Positions 37,156 through 49,400 of a DNA stretch of 64,000 nt are shown piece by piece. The notes beneath the pieces were generated by a model that saw only the letters and a program-made list of their open reading frames with translations, was not told where the DNA came from and ran no database searches. Each line of letters begins with the position of its first letter. Position 1 is the first letter of the stretch. The stretch is from the NCBI RefSeq assembly GCF_033439725.1, contig NW_026944390.1, positions 2,852,001 through 2,916,000 of the forward strand, read 5' to 3'. This stretch comes from Neurospora tetraspora (lineage: Eukaryota > Ascomycota > Sordariomycetes > Sordariales > Sordariaceae). The position numbers and the translations under genes are program-made.

Positions 37156-38487
37156 TACCCGTTGGTGAGGCTGACAATTCCTGTCTGTTCCCCAACTCTG
37201 CTCTACAGAGTTGGTGCCAAAACCACCGGACATGACAAAACCCAACCGGACAGCAAAAATGCAGCCCAAACAGGGCAAAACCCTACCTTTCAACTTTGCA
37301 ATAGTATAAGTCTACCAAACCTTAACCAAAAAAATTAATTTAACCTTCGCTTAATTCCCCCTTTCATTCTCAATCTAATGAACCTACTTGCACGTATCCT
37401 ACTATAATACCCAGCCTACTATGAACTAAAGAACTAAATATTCTATTTTAGAGTTATAGCATTTCTTACCAACTTTAAAGTACTATAACTCTATTAAATC
37501 GTATTCGATCGCTAAAATTATACCTACCTTTATTTTATATATCTTTACTTAGTTAATCTTTTAGGCTATATTATATATACCCTAATTCAATGACCCTAAC
37601 TTTATAAAGGATTCAAACGAAGGTAATTTAGGGAATTTTTAATTAGAAGTATATAATTATATATATTTTTAATTTTAAATCAAGGGTTTAGAAAAAGAAT
37701 AGAATTATAAAAGAAGTATTAAAATCAAATTCTAATAACCTTCTATAGAAAAGGTACAAAATAAGTATTGAAATTTATTAATAAAATTTTAAAATAGAAT
37801 GAATAAACTTTTTTATTTTTATAAATTAGAATTTTATATTAATTAATAATTATAAATTGAATTTATTATTCTTTAGAATATTTATAAGATCGTTTTCAAA
37901 AATTGACAAAATAGCCGCGAAAATATTATATATAAAATTAAAGAATTCTTAAGGGTAAATAATTAGTATAATAAATTTAATTTTCTAATATTCGAAATTA
38001 CGGTTATTTAATAAGCGTTCGAGGGTAAACACATTATAAATATATCAAAGAGTTTATAACGAGTAAAATAGTATATAGTTTATATAGAAAGGTTAAAAAT
38101 TAATAAAAAGATTAATAAACGATATTTTGGTATTTTGAAATCCTTCTTTTTTTTAATAATCCTTTTCCTATTATAAGTCTTTTAAACCGTAGAATTATAC
38201 AATTAAGAAACCGGTTAAATAAATGAACTCTTCATATTTTAAAGGTTTTAAAAATAATTTATTTAGTTTTATAACTTAGAGATAAATTAATAGATTTATA
38301 TTGAAATTAAAGTGTTTTTAAAATTTTAAAATAATAAAAGAGGTTTTTATTTTATAAAAGCCTTCATTTACCTTACTTATTTATATACGCTTTGTACGTT
38401 ACGATTGTAATTTAAATTACCTAATATAGTATAAACTATCTTTATAACTTATTTAAAGGTTAGTATTATATATAAAGTAGAATTTTA

Positions 38488-38625
38488 ATTACGTGTCACA
38501 GGGCAAGTAAGCTGTAACATGTTGTCCTGCCTATAGTGCGTGAATTCGAGTTTTATCTAGCGAACAGAACATCGTTTCATCTTTTGGTATTATGGTCTAG
38601 GCAGTGCACGCCCTACTCCGTGATA
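38488..38625 (+). repeat. LTR-like remnant inside the second degraded transposon
   Basis: A patch of near-normal composition begins TGTCACAGGGCAAG and contains TAGCGAACAGAACATCGTT, paired with the remnant at 32,466-32,552 on the opposite strand. No clean right end or target duplication can be defined, so it is likely truncated or mutated beyond recognition further right. Confidence 0.45.
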
Positions 38626-39373
38626 TTACGAATATATAGTCGAATTTAAATAAATATAGTTAATTGCAAACATAGGGTATATATATATAATATATATTAC
38701 CATTACAATATTCTTTAAATTAGTATTATATAATATAAACTTTTAAACTACTTATATTTATATAATTATTCTATAATATATATATAATTATTATATAGTA
38801 TATATATTAAAATTAATAATAACTTACTTTCTTAAATAATAATTAAGAAATATTAAAATCGTCTTCTTATAAAAGTTATTAAGACCTTTATAGATAATGT
38901 TATATATATTTTTAAATATTACCTTATAATACTTGACCTTTTATATAAACCTTTTAATTAAACCTTTTAAAAGATTTATTATATAGTTTAAATATTCTTC
39001 TATAATAATTAAGTTTATATAAAATTCTTTTATTCAAATCCTTTGAATAATCCTATATATAATTATTTGTATTTATTTATTTTAGTCGTTTATTTCCATT
39101 TTAAATAATTATTATATTTCAATTAATCGTTTTTACTCTTGCTTTTTATATACTTTAAAGATTATATTACTTAATAGTTTCAATTATAATTTTCGAATTC
39201 TTATGAAATTAATGAATACAAGAAAATTACAAAATTAAATTATATTTATTAGATTTAATTTCTTTATATTATTATTTTATAAATTTAAATAAGTCTTAAC
39301 AATTATTAAAGTAGTAAAATTAAGTTTAATACTCATTAAGTATTTAATATAAAGTAAATGAATTATTTTTTTT

Positions 39374-40185
39374 CTCTGTATAAAAATCGTACTTATAACG
39401 AATATATAAATAGAATACAAGGCTAATCAAATAATTAATTTCAATATAGTATAAGTAAAATAATCTTTTTATATAAAGGTAATAATTATAGTTAATATAT
39501 AAATAAAATAGTGAAATAATGAAATTTTAAAGCCCTTAATTTTAAAATAAACTAAATAACTTAATCTTCTTTCTATAAAGGTAGCGAAGATAATTAATAT
39601 ACAAATAAGGTAATAAAGAACTAGAATATTTAACTCTAACATAAAGTTAGTAAATTGATATATATTTAATTAAGGTAATAGTCATGATTAATATATAAAT
39701 AACATAGTAAAATATTTGGATTATAAAGTAATTAAGCTTAATATAAAGTAGGTAAATAGATTTTCTTTATATAAAAGTAATAATTATAAACTATAAATAA
39801 AAGTTTGACTTTTAATAATGTACTTTATTATAAGGTAGTTTAATTAATTAGGCTATAGTTATCTAAAGAACTATTTATAGTTTATAGAAATATATAATTA
39901 ATTATAACAGTAATTTAAAATATTAGTACGTATAATAAAGCTTATAAAATTAACCTTATAATAATTAGCTAATTGATTTAAATTAAAAGGAAATAAAGTA
40001 ATTTTCTTTATATAAAGGTAGGAAATATAATTAATATACAAATAGAGTAATATAATTATAAAAGAGTAAGTTAATAAAATAATAAAGTAATAAAGTAGTA
40101 AATTCAAATTTGAAATAATTCAATTAATCTCTATTATATAAAGGTAATAATTGCGGTTAATATATAAATAAAATAATAAAGTAAT
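39374..40185. repeat. Degenerate tandem array, period about 100 bases
   Basis: A unit of the form TATATAAAGGTAATAATTAT, followed by TTAATATATAAATA and AGTAATAAAGTA, recurs near 39374, 39465, 39564, 39664, 39762, 40003 and 40131. Spacing is about 91-100 bases for the first five and irregular afterwards. The copies differ mostly as expected if an older, less AT-rich satellite had been RIP-mutated. It lies within the 5.4 kb element. Confidence 0.6.
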
Positions 40186-41140
40186 GAAGTAACTAATTTA
40201 TATAGAGAATGAATAATATAATTAATTTAAAAACGATAAATAAAGTTAATATATATATTATAATTATTGTACAGAGAATTCTCCTTTTAAATAAAATAAT
40301 GAGAAAGTTCTACACTTCTATTTCTATCATATATTATAGTAATTATCAGTAATTATAATTTAAATTAGTTAGGCCGTTATAGAGGATATTATATTGAATT
40401 TAAGTATTAAAATTATAGTATTCGAGCTACTTTGTAGCGTATATTCCAATTTTTTATACGTATATTCTTTACGTATAAACGGGTAGTTAGAAGCTTTCCA
40501 ACTTTTTTTTTAAACGAACCCTCTTTATACTTTTAATAGTATTATTTCTGCGTAAGTTATATTATATTAAAGCAATTCAAGTCTCCTTATATTATAAATT
40601 CAAATAAAATATTTGATCTAAATAAAAATAACTAAAACAATTCCTTTAAATTTAAAAGGTAGGATTTAAATCTATAATATAACCCGTCTATAAAAGTTGA
40701 AGTACTTAATTTACATACAGAATTAATAAAGTAGTTATTATAATGTTAATAATTATAACTAAAATTATTTAATGATATATATTAACTAAATGTTTAATTA
40801 ATATATAAAATATAATTAATTGCGTACTTTATTCTACTGATTAATCCTTAGCCTATATATATATATATTCTTTTAAAAGAATAGTTAATTGGGTTTACCT
40901 TATAAATACTTCTTTCTCCCTTTTTATCTTTATAAAACCTTAATAATTCCTTAATTAATATTTATATTAATTATACTATACCCTTAATAACAATTATATT
41001 TGAAGTTGTAAAGTAAGATTAATATATATAAAATAACCCTTTTTAATAGGGTATAGTAATTAATTTTAATAAGAAGTAAATAAAGTAATTATTTTGAAAT
41101 TACTAATTAATATTGATATATAAGTTAATTTTGAGATAAA

Positions 41141-41695
41141 GTAAGTGTTAACGTGTGGCTAGTACTGTGCCTTGTAACTGCCTTGTACTACCTTGTAGTA
41201 TAGAAGGCTAGTTGAACTATTCCTTCTACGGAATCAGTTGACTCAGTCCCCACAGAATGTACTAGAATACAAGAGGTTTTGCCACTGTATTCTAGAGTCT
41301 TATAACTTAGCTAGCATTTCTTCCAGACTGATTTGTCATCACAGGATTCAACAGAAGCTTCTAGATGCTTAGTGTCCATGTATATAGAGACCTCTCCTCT
41401 CCTTCAGTTCGTCACTCCTTAAGCAAGCAAGCAAGCACAAGTCAAGCAATACAATATAGTCTTTTCTCACAGTGCAGAGTCCACTGTAATCTTCTGTCTT
41501 GAGAGCAGAGTCCTCTCTAAGACCTCTTTTACAACATCCTTTTATTGTACTTGCAACTACGCTGCTTCCTTCAGCATTGCTGTCGTACTTCCTACCGCTT
41601 CCGCTCCGCTCTGCTACAAGTGCATAGTTCACTGTAGCAACCTTGTACTGGTGCTATCATTATAGGCCAGTCAGGGCACCGCAGGAAACAGTAAG
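41141..41695. mobile_element. Solo LTR (545 bp) with perfect 5-base target duplication GTAAG
   Basis: The LTR spans 41146-41690. It begins TGTTAACGTGTGGC and ends GCACCGCAGGAAACA, so the outer bases form the TGTT/AACA inverted terminus typical of Ty1/copia-like LTRs. GTAAG precedes it (41141-41145) and follows it (41691-41695). Composition is normal, with many CA and TG dinucleotides, in sharp contrast to the flanking TA-rich DNA. A TATATAGAGACC promoter-like segment lies near 41378-41391. No internal retrotransposon sequence is present, so an element inserted here and was reduced to one LTR by recombination. Family assignment to copia is inference from the ends. Confidence 0.9.
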
Positions 41696-42597
41696 GTAAT
41701 TAGTTTTAAGAAAATTAAATATTCAATATAAATATAAAGTAGTGAATAAAATATTTATGGCTAAAGTTACGATAGATAGAATAATCCTTTTAAAAATGTA
41801 AAAGAATATATTTAAAATATAAATTAAATTACATAAAAGGTTATAATATATTTAAAGTTACTAGTCTCGATTTAAATATAATATAATATTACTTATAATA
41901 CTCTATAATATTTCTATACTATAATCATTTAGTTATAAAAGAATAATTATGCTTTATTAATTTATATTACATTTTAATTTAATTTTAAGTATTAAAATTA
42001 AGAATTAAATGATGATAACGAACTAGAATAAGTAATATATATAATTTAATATATTAGTAATTACTAAATAAGTTTAATGGATTCAATATAATATTGTATA
42101 TAATTTAAAACCCTACGTCAAATTAATTACTCAACGTTTTATTTAATAAAAAATAAATGTTAGAAGTAAATAATTATTTAAATAATATTTAAACTCTATT
42201 ATATATAAACTGCTAGCTATATAATATAGCGGCTATAATCTATATACTAATATTAACAAATGGAAAGGTTGCACGCATCTTGGAATTATATAGAAATTTT
42301 AGTATAAACACCTAATTTTCGTACTTATAATAAAATAGAACTAAAACTTGTAGTTTAGGTAGGAAAATAAAATGAAAATTATATTTACATTATATAACTA
42401 CTTATAAACCTGTATATTAGTTTTGGTCATGTTTGGACTATTGGTTGTTGTGTAATTAAATGCTATAGAAAATCCCTATAGAAAATGCCCGATTTTTACT
42501 ATCCGATTGGGTTTTGTCATATCCGGTGGTTTTGGCACCAACTCTGTGGAGCAGAGTTGGGGAACAGACAGGAACTGTCAGCCTCACCAACGGGTAC

Positions 42598-44120
42598 TCA
42601 GGTGTGGAATGCGGAACAAAATCTCACACTCCTGAATGTTGATTGGTGATGCCACTTTTGAGATGGCCTCTCGCCTTTACCATGACGGACGTCGGCATGT
42701 CGACGACGCTTAAGGCCTCGTCTATCAAACAGACCGAGGCTGGCTCCATCAGTTGAAAGTTTGCAATATCGAAAGATTGTCACAATGTTTCCTGGTCGTC
42801 ATGACTCGAAATCTGTTGGGTAATTTCAGGTCCCGGCTACAGCGCTACGGCAAAGAGAGGCCCAGGGAGAAGTGCAGTGCATGCATGAGACGCCAGCGCA
42901 GATTTTCTGGTCCACTGCATTTGAGGGTCCAGATGCCCAGATGGAGGCCCGGCTGTTCCAGGACGAAGAAGCCGATGGGTTTGATATCGCCTTTCACTTC
43001 CTTTGAGGCTCTCTACCAAATCAAATACGAGTATCGCCGACCTTGAATCCCATGGCCTTGGGTCTGGAAACAGATCACGCTCCTTGGTCACAAACATGCT
43101 GCTCTGCTCCGGATATGACCGACGACCAGCGTTCTCACAAAGCTGCATGAACCTTGACGGCCCGGCGTCCAAAAGAGAGTGGTGATCGGGCATACGCAAC
43201 CGACCAGCACTTCCCTTCACTGTCTACCTAGGCAGACCTTGGAACTGGGAATGTCATCATCCTACGTCCTGTGTCGCAAGCTCTTCTGATAAAGCAACGC
43301 AAAGACGTCGTTCGCTGATCTTGCTGGCAGTGCACCCTCCTTCGCTTCTGATATCTTGTGCACTTCTGGCACGTCTGGCTGCAGGCTTTTTGCGCCAGGG
43401 ACCCAGGTGCTGCCAGGCAGTCTTTTGCCATCGTTCAGTCTCCACCGTGACGTTGACCTGTTCGTTGATCGATCCCGGCGATGCCAGTCGATTGGACCAT
43501 TCGAAGTTCAAGTGGAGGCGTCGATTTGATATTCTGTAATATGTTCGTTTATCGGTCATACTGTCTGGCCAGAACTGTTCCGGTTGGCGCTGGTTCAGAC
43601 CCAAAATGAGAACAAAGATTGAAAGCGATAGGAGACGATGTGGTCAGTGCGCTTCGTTAATGGTGGTTTTTTACCCCTTACACCCATGACCCCGTCTGTA
43701 CGTAACGGAATGACTTGCAGGCTGGAGGTGCACCGGCAGGCAAGCAGCCCAGCCTAACTTGGCCTTATCTTATCGTGGTTGCTACGGGAACTCGGTTGAT
43801 CGCCTTGCTTCTTCCAATTCCCCTTGTAAACACTTTTCCCAAAGCTGACTGGTTGGACGACATTTGCTTCGCCGTGTCCGGGATGATGACTTGCAGTTGA
43901 GGCTCGCCAATCTGTCGTCCACGCCCTTGTCAATCTGTCAATATCGGTCACGCCAGCCCACCAGAACGCGAGAAACAAGCGCGACTAGGCAGACCACTTT
44001 GAAATACGGACCGTGAATTCAAGTCAACAACCCCTCCATCATCACCCTTCGTCTCTCGAATGCGGCGCAACATCCCTTCCCATTACACAACCTAAATCCG
44101 CACATTCCACCGCGGACAAC
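42598..44120. other. Intergenic region between the transposon and the kinesin gene
   Basis: Normal composition returns at the outer edge of the right TIR. Minus-strand frames of 127 codons (42837-43220) and 115 codons (43257-43604) exist, but neither has a known domain and no splice pattern links them. They could be remnants of a gene; I do not call one. The last about 150 bases are the leader of the kinesin gene. Confidence 0.45.
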
Positions 44121-47005
44121 ATGGACGCCCAACAAACGTCACACAGCCTTTTCGAGGTTTACCTTCGTCTGCGCCCAACCAACACCGTATCGACCTCTGG
44201 CGATCGCTTCCTCGACGTTGATGCCCCAGAACCAGGCGAGAGCGCACCGAAGCACATCACTCTGAATCCGCCAGCCGATCGGCGGCGCGCAGTCGAAAAG
44301 TTCGCTTTTACTCAGGTCTTTGAGGAGGATGCCACACAGCTCGATGTTTTCCACTGTACGGGAGTTGCCAGCCTCGTCGAGGGTGTGCTTGCTCCCTATG
44401 GCGATGGAACGGATGCCTTGTTGGCGACGCTGGGAGTGACGGGGTCTGGAAAGGTTCGTCCAGCACAACGAGACCGCAGACTGAGAGAAGTGATACTGAC
44501 GATAGTATATCACTGCAGACACACACCATGCTGGGAACACGCACCCAGCGCGGCCTCACCCAAATGTCTCTCGACCTTATCTACCGTTCGCTCGGCCACC
44601 GCGTCCTTGATCCCTCTACATACCCAAACCTCGACCAGTCCCTCAACGCATCCGATCCGTCAGAAGCCAGCATACTTCCAGCCACGGCCTACCTCGAGTC
44701 GGTCTATAGCACAGATCCAACGACATCCTTCCTGCGCGGAAGCGGCAATGGCCGATCGACACCTCTACAAGTACGACCTTCCGCTTCTCTCTCTTCTCGA
44801 TTTCCAACCGACAAGCCTATTTGTCGGACCTCTTCTACTTCCTCTGTCGCGCACCAGTTCGGCGCAAGAACACCAGCTGGACCCTTTCAACAAGCCCAGC
44901 GGTCGGCAAGTATCCGACTAGTCGTTCCCGAGGAACCAGAACAAGAAGAACAAGAAGAGTCAACTGTGTTCTTCACGCCTCCTAGTCGAGCTGGGACTGT
45001 AACTCCCACACAGAAAACAACAAGCAGGCTTCCGTGCCCAAGTCCAAGCGGACTTGTTTACAAGCCCAGCAACTCCCCTTCTCCCCAACGAGGTAGTCGA
45101 CTTCCAGCCTACCAACCCCAGCGGGTTGGCACTTCTCCTACTAAGCTACAGCAGCAGCGCCTCCGGCCTGTTGCCTCTGCTACACTTCCACGCTTCACAG
45201 CTACCTCTTCCCTTCGTTTTGCGACTACCACAGCAGCAACTAAACCCTCTAACCTTCACCAACAGAACGATTCGTCCACTCCACGCCGCTTCCGCCCTTC
45301 CGCCCTCCCCCAGAACCCGGACATCACCCATTTAACGGTCCCCTGCGACAAGTCAGCCGAGTACGCCATCGTCATCTCCATGTACGAAGTCTACAACGAC
45401 CGCATCTTCGATCTCCTTTCTCCACCCGTAAAATCGGCCGCCACCAAAGAATACCGTCGCCGACCATTGCTGTTCAAACCCACCGAGCTCTCGCCCGAGC
45501 GAAAGGTGGTAGCGGGACTACGAAAGGTGGTTTGCGGAAGCCTCGATCAGGCATTGATGGTCTTGGAAGCGGGTTTGCAAGAGCGAAGGGTAGCAGGGAC
45601 GGAGAGTAATACGCAGAGTTCGCGGAGTCACGGGTTTTTCGTGGTGGAAGTGAAAAAGAGGTTTTCGCTTGGTGGGCAGCACACAGGATGGTATGGAGGC
45701 GCAGGATGGGCGGGGAATTCGCTGTCGATCGTGGATCTTGCGGGCAGTGAGAGGGCCAGAGACGCAAAGACGGTCGGACATACATTGGCGGAGGCGGGCA
45801 AGATCAACGAGAGCTTGATGTATCTGGGGCAGTGTTTGCAGATGCAGGTGGCAGGTGGGAAGGAAAAGGTATGTCCTCGTCCGAAGCGCTTGATGGAAAG
45901 GGGTGCTAACAACAAACAGCCAAACCTAGGTCTAATTCGCCGGTGCAAACTGACCGAGCTGCTGTTCACCAACTCGTTCCCCACGGGCAACAACCAGCAG
46001 CAGCATCGAAACCCCCAGAAAGGCATAATGATAGTCACCGCTGACCCCCACGGCGATTTCAACGCGACCTCTCAAATCCTTCGCTACTCCGCCCTAGCAA
46101 AGGAGGTCACCGTCCCTCGCCAGCCGCCCTCGTTCCCTCCCTCCAACTCCTTCTCCAACTCTTTACCGCCTATCGGCAGCCCAAATCATCAATACCTCTC
46201 CTTCCAACAAACTCTCGAATCCGCCGCCCTCGAGATATCCAGGCTACAAGAAGACCTGACCTACCTCCGGCACGCCCTCGACTCGGAACGCAGCCTACGC
46301 GAACAGGCCGAAGCGCATTTGTTGAGCATGGAAGACAAAATGGTCGAACTGGAGCAGGCGATACGCGAAGATTGCGCGGAAGAGTTTGAGAAGAGGTTAG
46401 AATTGGAGGTGAACAGGTGGAAGACGATTGTAGATGGGGAGAGGGAGAGGGGGGAAGAGTTTTGGAGGGGGAAGTGGGGTGTTTTCGAGCGGATGGTTGA
46501 GGCTGATGGGGATGTCGACATGGATATGGATGTTGACAGCCCGAAGAAGCCAGAAGTGGGAATGATGGGGCATGAGGACACGACGCTGGTGGAAACGAGA
46601 ACAGCGGAAGCAGCTGCGGAAAACAGAGAGGTCCGACGACGGCTGGAAATCCTTGCCGACGAAAACGAGCGGTTAGAGAGGGAGAACCAATCGCTAAAAC
46701 AGGCTTTGGCGGCTTGTATTGATCCCGCCAAGTCAACCAGCAAGAACAAGTCGCCGAGTCGGAGGTCACCCAGTCGCAGTCGGAGGAAGAAGGCTCAGCT
46801 GAACTATGCGGAGGATGATGATGGGTTCTTTCAGGAGTTGAAGAGGGATCAGCACAAGGAAGAGGATATGGCCATGGATGGGTTTGGCGAAGGGAATGGA
46901 GTCAGCGGTAGTCACGGGACTGGAAGTCCGACGAAGAAGAAGAGGATCAGGAGGTTGGGAGCAAAGAAATGGGGGCAGGGGTTGGATGATGATGATCCTT
47001 TCTAG
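44121..47005 (+). CDS. Kinesin-6-like motor protein
   Basis: Three exons (44121-44453, 44519-45868, 45920-47005) give about 922 residues. The P-loop TGSGK-THTM is split by the first intron at residue 111, with GTTCGT donor. The second intron is 51 nt with GTATGT donor and GCTAAC branch, and would also read through in frame. Switch I (NTQSSRSH near 475) and switch II (DLAGSERA near 516) are intact, so ATP hydrolysis is expected. A low-complexity insertion of about 250 residues lies between LIYRSLGHRV and AIVISMYEVYNDRIFDLL, the place where kinesin-6 (KIF20/KIF23, fission-yeast Klp9) carries its hallmark insertion. A coiled coil follows the motor (about 600-690, then a second short one), and the C-terminus is basic with SPSRSRRKK. 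A role in the spindle midzone or cytokinesis is inferred from the family. Confidence 0.85.
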
Positions 47006-49400
47006 ATGATATCCGGAAGGGAACGGCAACTGAACATCATGGTGTTTTCTGGACGGTTAAAGTACCTTTCGTGTCGATTCATTGTACGATTCCGGTACAT
47101 ATAGTGGTTTCAGGAAGCGTGTCGGGTTATTAAGGGAAAGGGAATTTCATGGGTGACATCTGTTTATACCCTCTTCTTTGTTTGAGTCTTGTTTCGATAC
47201 TCACATAGCATAACACTACTGACAGAGATCAACATCAGTGTTGTCGCCGTCAAGGACCTTCGTTTTCTGATGGGCCATTCATGTTCTTGCCTGGCGTTTC
47301 TGGCTATAGCGACGCTCTTCTGTCTTCTCTTTGGCTTCAACCGGTAGCAGGCCTGCGACGTGGTATTAATAGGGGCATCCCGCCGCTCGTCAAGGTATTC
47401 TAACTCCCTTTAACCCCTTAGTTGCCCAAAACATGTCAACATCCGAATGTCATCGTCTGGGGACTGGGCCTCGTCATTGCGGCTACTGTCATCATCCCTG
47501 TAGGCATTGCGAAGGCCGGTTTATGTGTCAAGGACGACTTTTGACTATTCGGGATCTCAGTGCGATCCACCTTGTACCAAAAGACTCGCAGGCCAACACC
47601 TATTGTCATTATACAAATAACACCTCCTCGCTACGAAGAACTCATCGTCCTCCTATTTCTACCATCTTGAACCGGGACGACAACACCGATACGAACACCA
47701 AACCCAAGCCGGAACGCCAGAACAATACTGTTACCTCCACCGAAGAGAGGCAAGACTACACCCTCCTTTTCGCCCTCTTCTTCGCCATCCTCTTCATCTT
47801 CTGCGGTGCCACCCCAGCACCAGCACCAGCACCAGCACCAAAACCAGCCTTGACACCAGCACCAGCACTAGCACTAACAACTCCAATCGCCCCTCCAAAC
47901 CCTACCACTCCCACAAGGTTTACCTTGATTCCCTGTACGCCGTGAGCCAATGTAACCACGACGCTTCAAAGCTCAAACTGCGAGGTGGAACGCGCCTTGG
48001 TCTGCCTTAACAAAAGACAGGGAGCCCAGAAGTGAGAAGGAGAGGAGGGATTTGGAACAGGTGGAGCGCATGTTGTTGGTGTCGAGGAAGGGGGTGTATG
48101 ATACGTGGTTGGTGAGGAGGTTGGAGGTGATGAGGGTGGGGAGAGGGAGGGGAGATGGGAGGTGGGGGGTGGGGATTCGGGGCGAGGGGGGGTGGTGAGG
48201 ACGGTGTGTGAGGGATTGAGTGAGAGGTTGAAGGTTATCTGCTGGTGCATGCGGGTGTTGTAGGGTCTGGGGATCTGTTTGGACCTCCGTCTCGGAGCCT
48301 ATCTCGTCTTTTCGGTGTTACTGTTATGGTCTATGTCAGGCGTTCAGGACACTCTGCGAAGGCATGGATGGGAGTCACGGGATGCCATGCCCCTGGTAAA
48401 AATGGAAGGCTTGCTGGAACGTCCGGTGCGCTGCTCATAACCCGTACTGATATCATTTCCTAGGGCGACATGTGCTGATCCTTTTGCTGATGTTTCTCAT
48501 ACCTGTATATCGTTGATCCCGCACACATGTAATGCATCACAATGCTCCGGACAAACTTATGGAGATTGTTTACTTACATGTCTCGGTCGTGGTAGCTCGC
48601 TCGTATCGAAATTACGCCTGGAGCAGAGTTTGTAACCCACCATTGTAGGTAGAGTTGTCCTAACGGGACTGGAAGGAGCGATGCTTGGAAGGAGGGGCGA
48701 GGATGGGTTGGAACTTCTGCTTCTCATTTGCCCCTGGGGATCGCACATATTTCAAGTTTTTCCCCGAACATGTTCGTACGCAGGAAGAAAGTCTCCCATG
48801 CCCTCTCCCGCTGCTTGCACACATCCACGTTTTCGAAATACTCTTTTGGCGCACAGCAGTCATCCCATTTCTCCGCCTTCTTCTGCCGCGATCTTGTCGA
48901 GTCATCTACCCATGTCCCCTCCCCGTCCTCTGCAGTTTGCATATGGATTCGGTGTCCGTCTGCATCTCTCGATCCGGACTGCCGAGATAACGGACAACGC
49001 AATGGTGCAGCTCTCGGACTTGATAAAGGCTGCGTCGGCGACTGTACGTTCCTGCACGAGAAACTCCGCCACTTCCTGTGTGTCTTTTATTTATTTTTGC
49101 CCGGAAATTGATTTGGACAGATGTCCACAAGAGTTTAAATACCCTCCCTAGGTAGCTGGCCATTTCTTTTTTGTCTCTTCTTCATTCCCTCCACACCTTA
49201 CTCTATCTTCTCTCTCCAGTCATCACATCTCCTTGGCTCTACCACGTAACAGCCAGAACAACCCAAATCACAGTCACAACCTACTTCTCCAATCCGTAAG
49301 CAGGTCGTCGTCCATATTTTTCACTCGGTTGCCAAATTTCTTTTCCAGCTCCCGACTTGCTAACACAAAGCAACCCACAGAAACCCGAACAAGCCTCGCC
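47006..49400. other. Intergenic region with one weak coding candidate
   Basis: Apart from the candidate at 47433-47945, it contains G-rich low-complexity sequence (48,100-48,200) and several short overlapping frames on both strands around 48,680-49,150. None has motifs. A plus-strand stretch near 47990-48180 stays open in an ATG-poor frame and might be a missed exon of the candidate gene. Confidence 0.4.
47433..47945 (+). CDS. Hypothetical short protein with one hydrophobic segment and a PAPAPAP tail
   Basis: A 170-codon open frame begins with a Cys/His-rich stretch (HCGYCHHPCRHCEGRFMCQG). It has one strongly hydrophobic segment (LLFALFFAILFIFCGA) after a charged region, then a Pro-Ala repeat coded by a CAGCAC microsatellite and a Pro/Thr-rich end. 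No family is recognised. An alternative frame over the first 60 codons is also hydrophobic, so the exon structure is uncertain. It could be a small membrane protein or chance. Confidence 0.3.
   Translation: MSTSECHRLGTGPRHCGYCHHPCRHCEGRFMCQGRLLTIRDLSAIHLVPKDSQANTYCHYTNNTSSLRRTHRPPISTILNRDDNTDTNTKPKPERQNNTVTSTEERQDYTLLFALFFAILFIFCGATPAPAPAPAPKPALTPAPALALTTPIAPPNPTTPTRFTLIPCTP

Larger units (their letters stand above)
37156..42597. mobile_element. RIP-degraded 5.4 kb DNA transposon with 103-104 bp terminal inverted repeats
   Basis: The left terminus (37158-37260) and the reverse complement of the right terminus (42492-42595) are near-identical over 103-104 bases, beginning CCCGTTGGTGAGGCTGACA and ending in AAAAAT. 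There is one single-base indel and a few substitutions, mostly C/T. TA lies directly outside both ends, consistent with a TA target duplication. Between the ends the sequence is extremely TA-rich and full of stops, as after RIP, while the TIRs themselves keep near-normal composition. A later solo LTR and a tandem array sit inside. Without the LTR and one target copy the element is about 4.9 kb. No transposase is readable. Confidence 0.88.

Noticed and set aside
29943-42597. tRNA, 5S rRNA or centromere sequences in the AT-rich blocks
   Set aside because: I saw no cloverleaf or 5S-like segment; the blocks are explained by RIP-mutated transposons.
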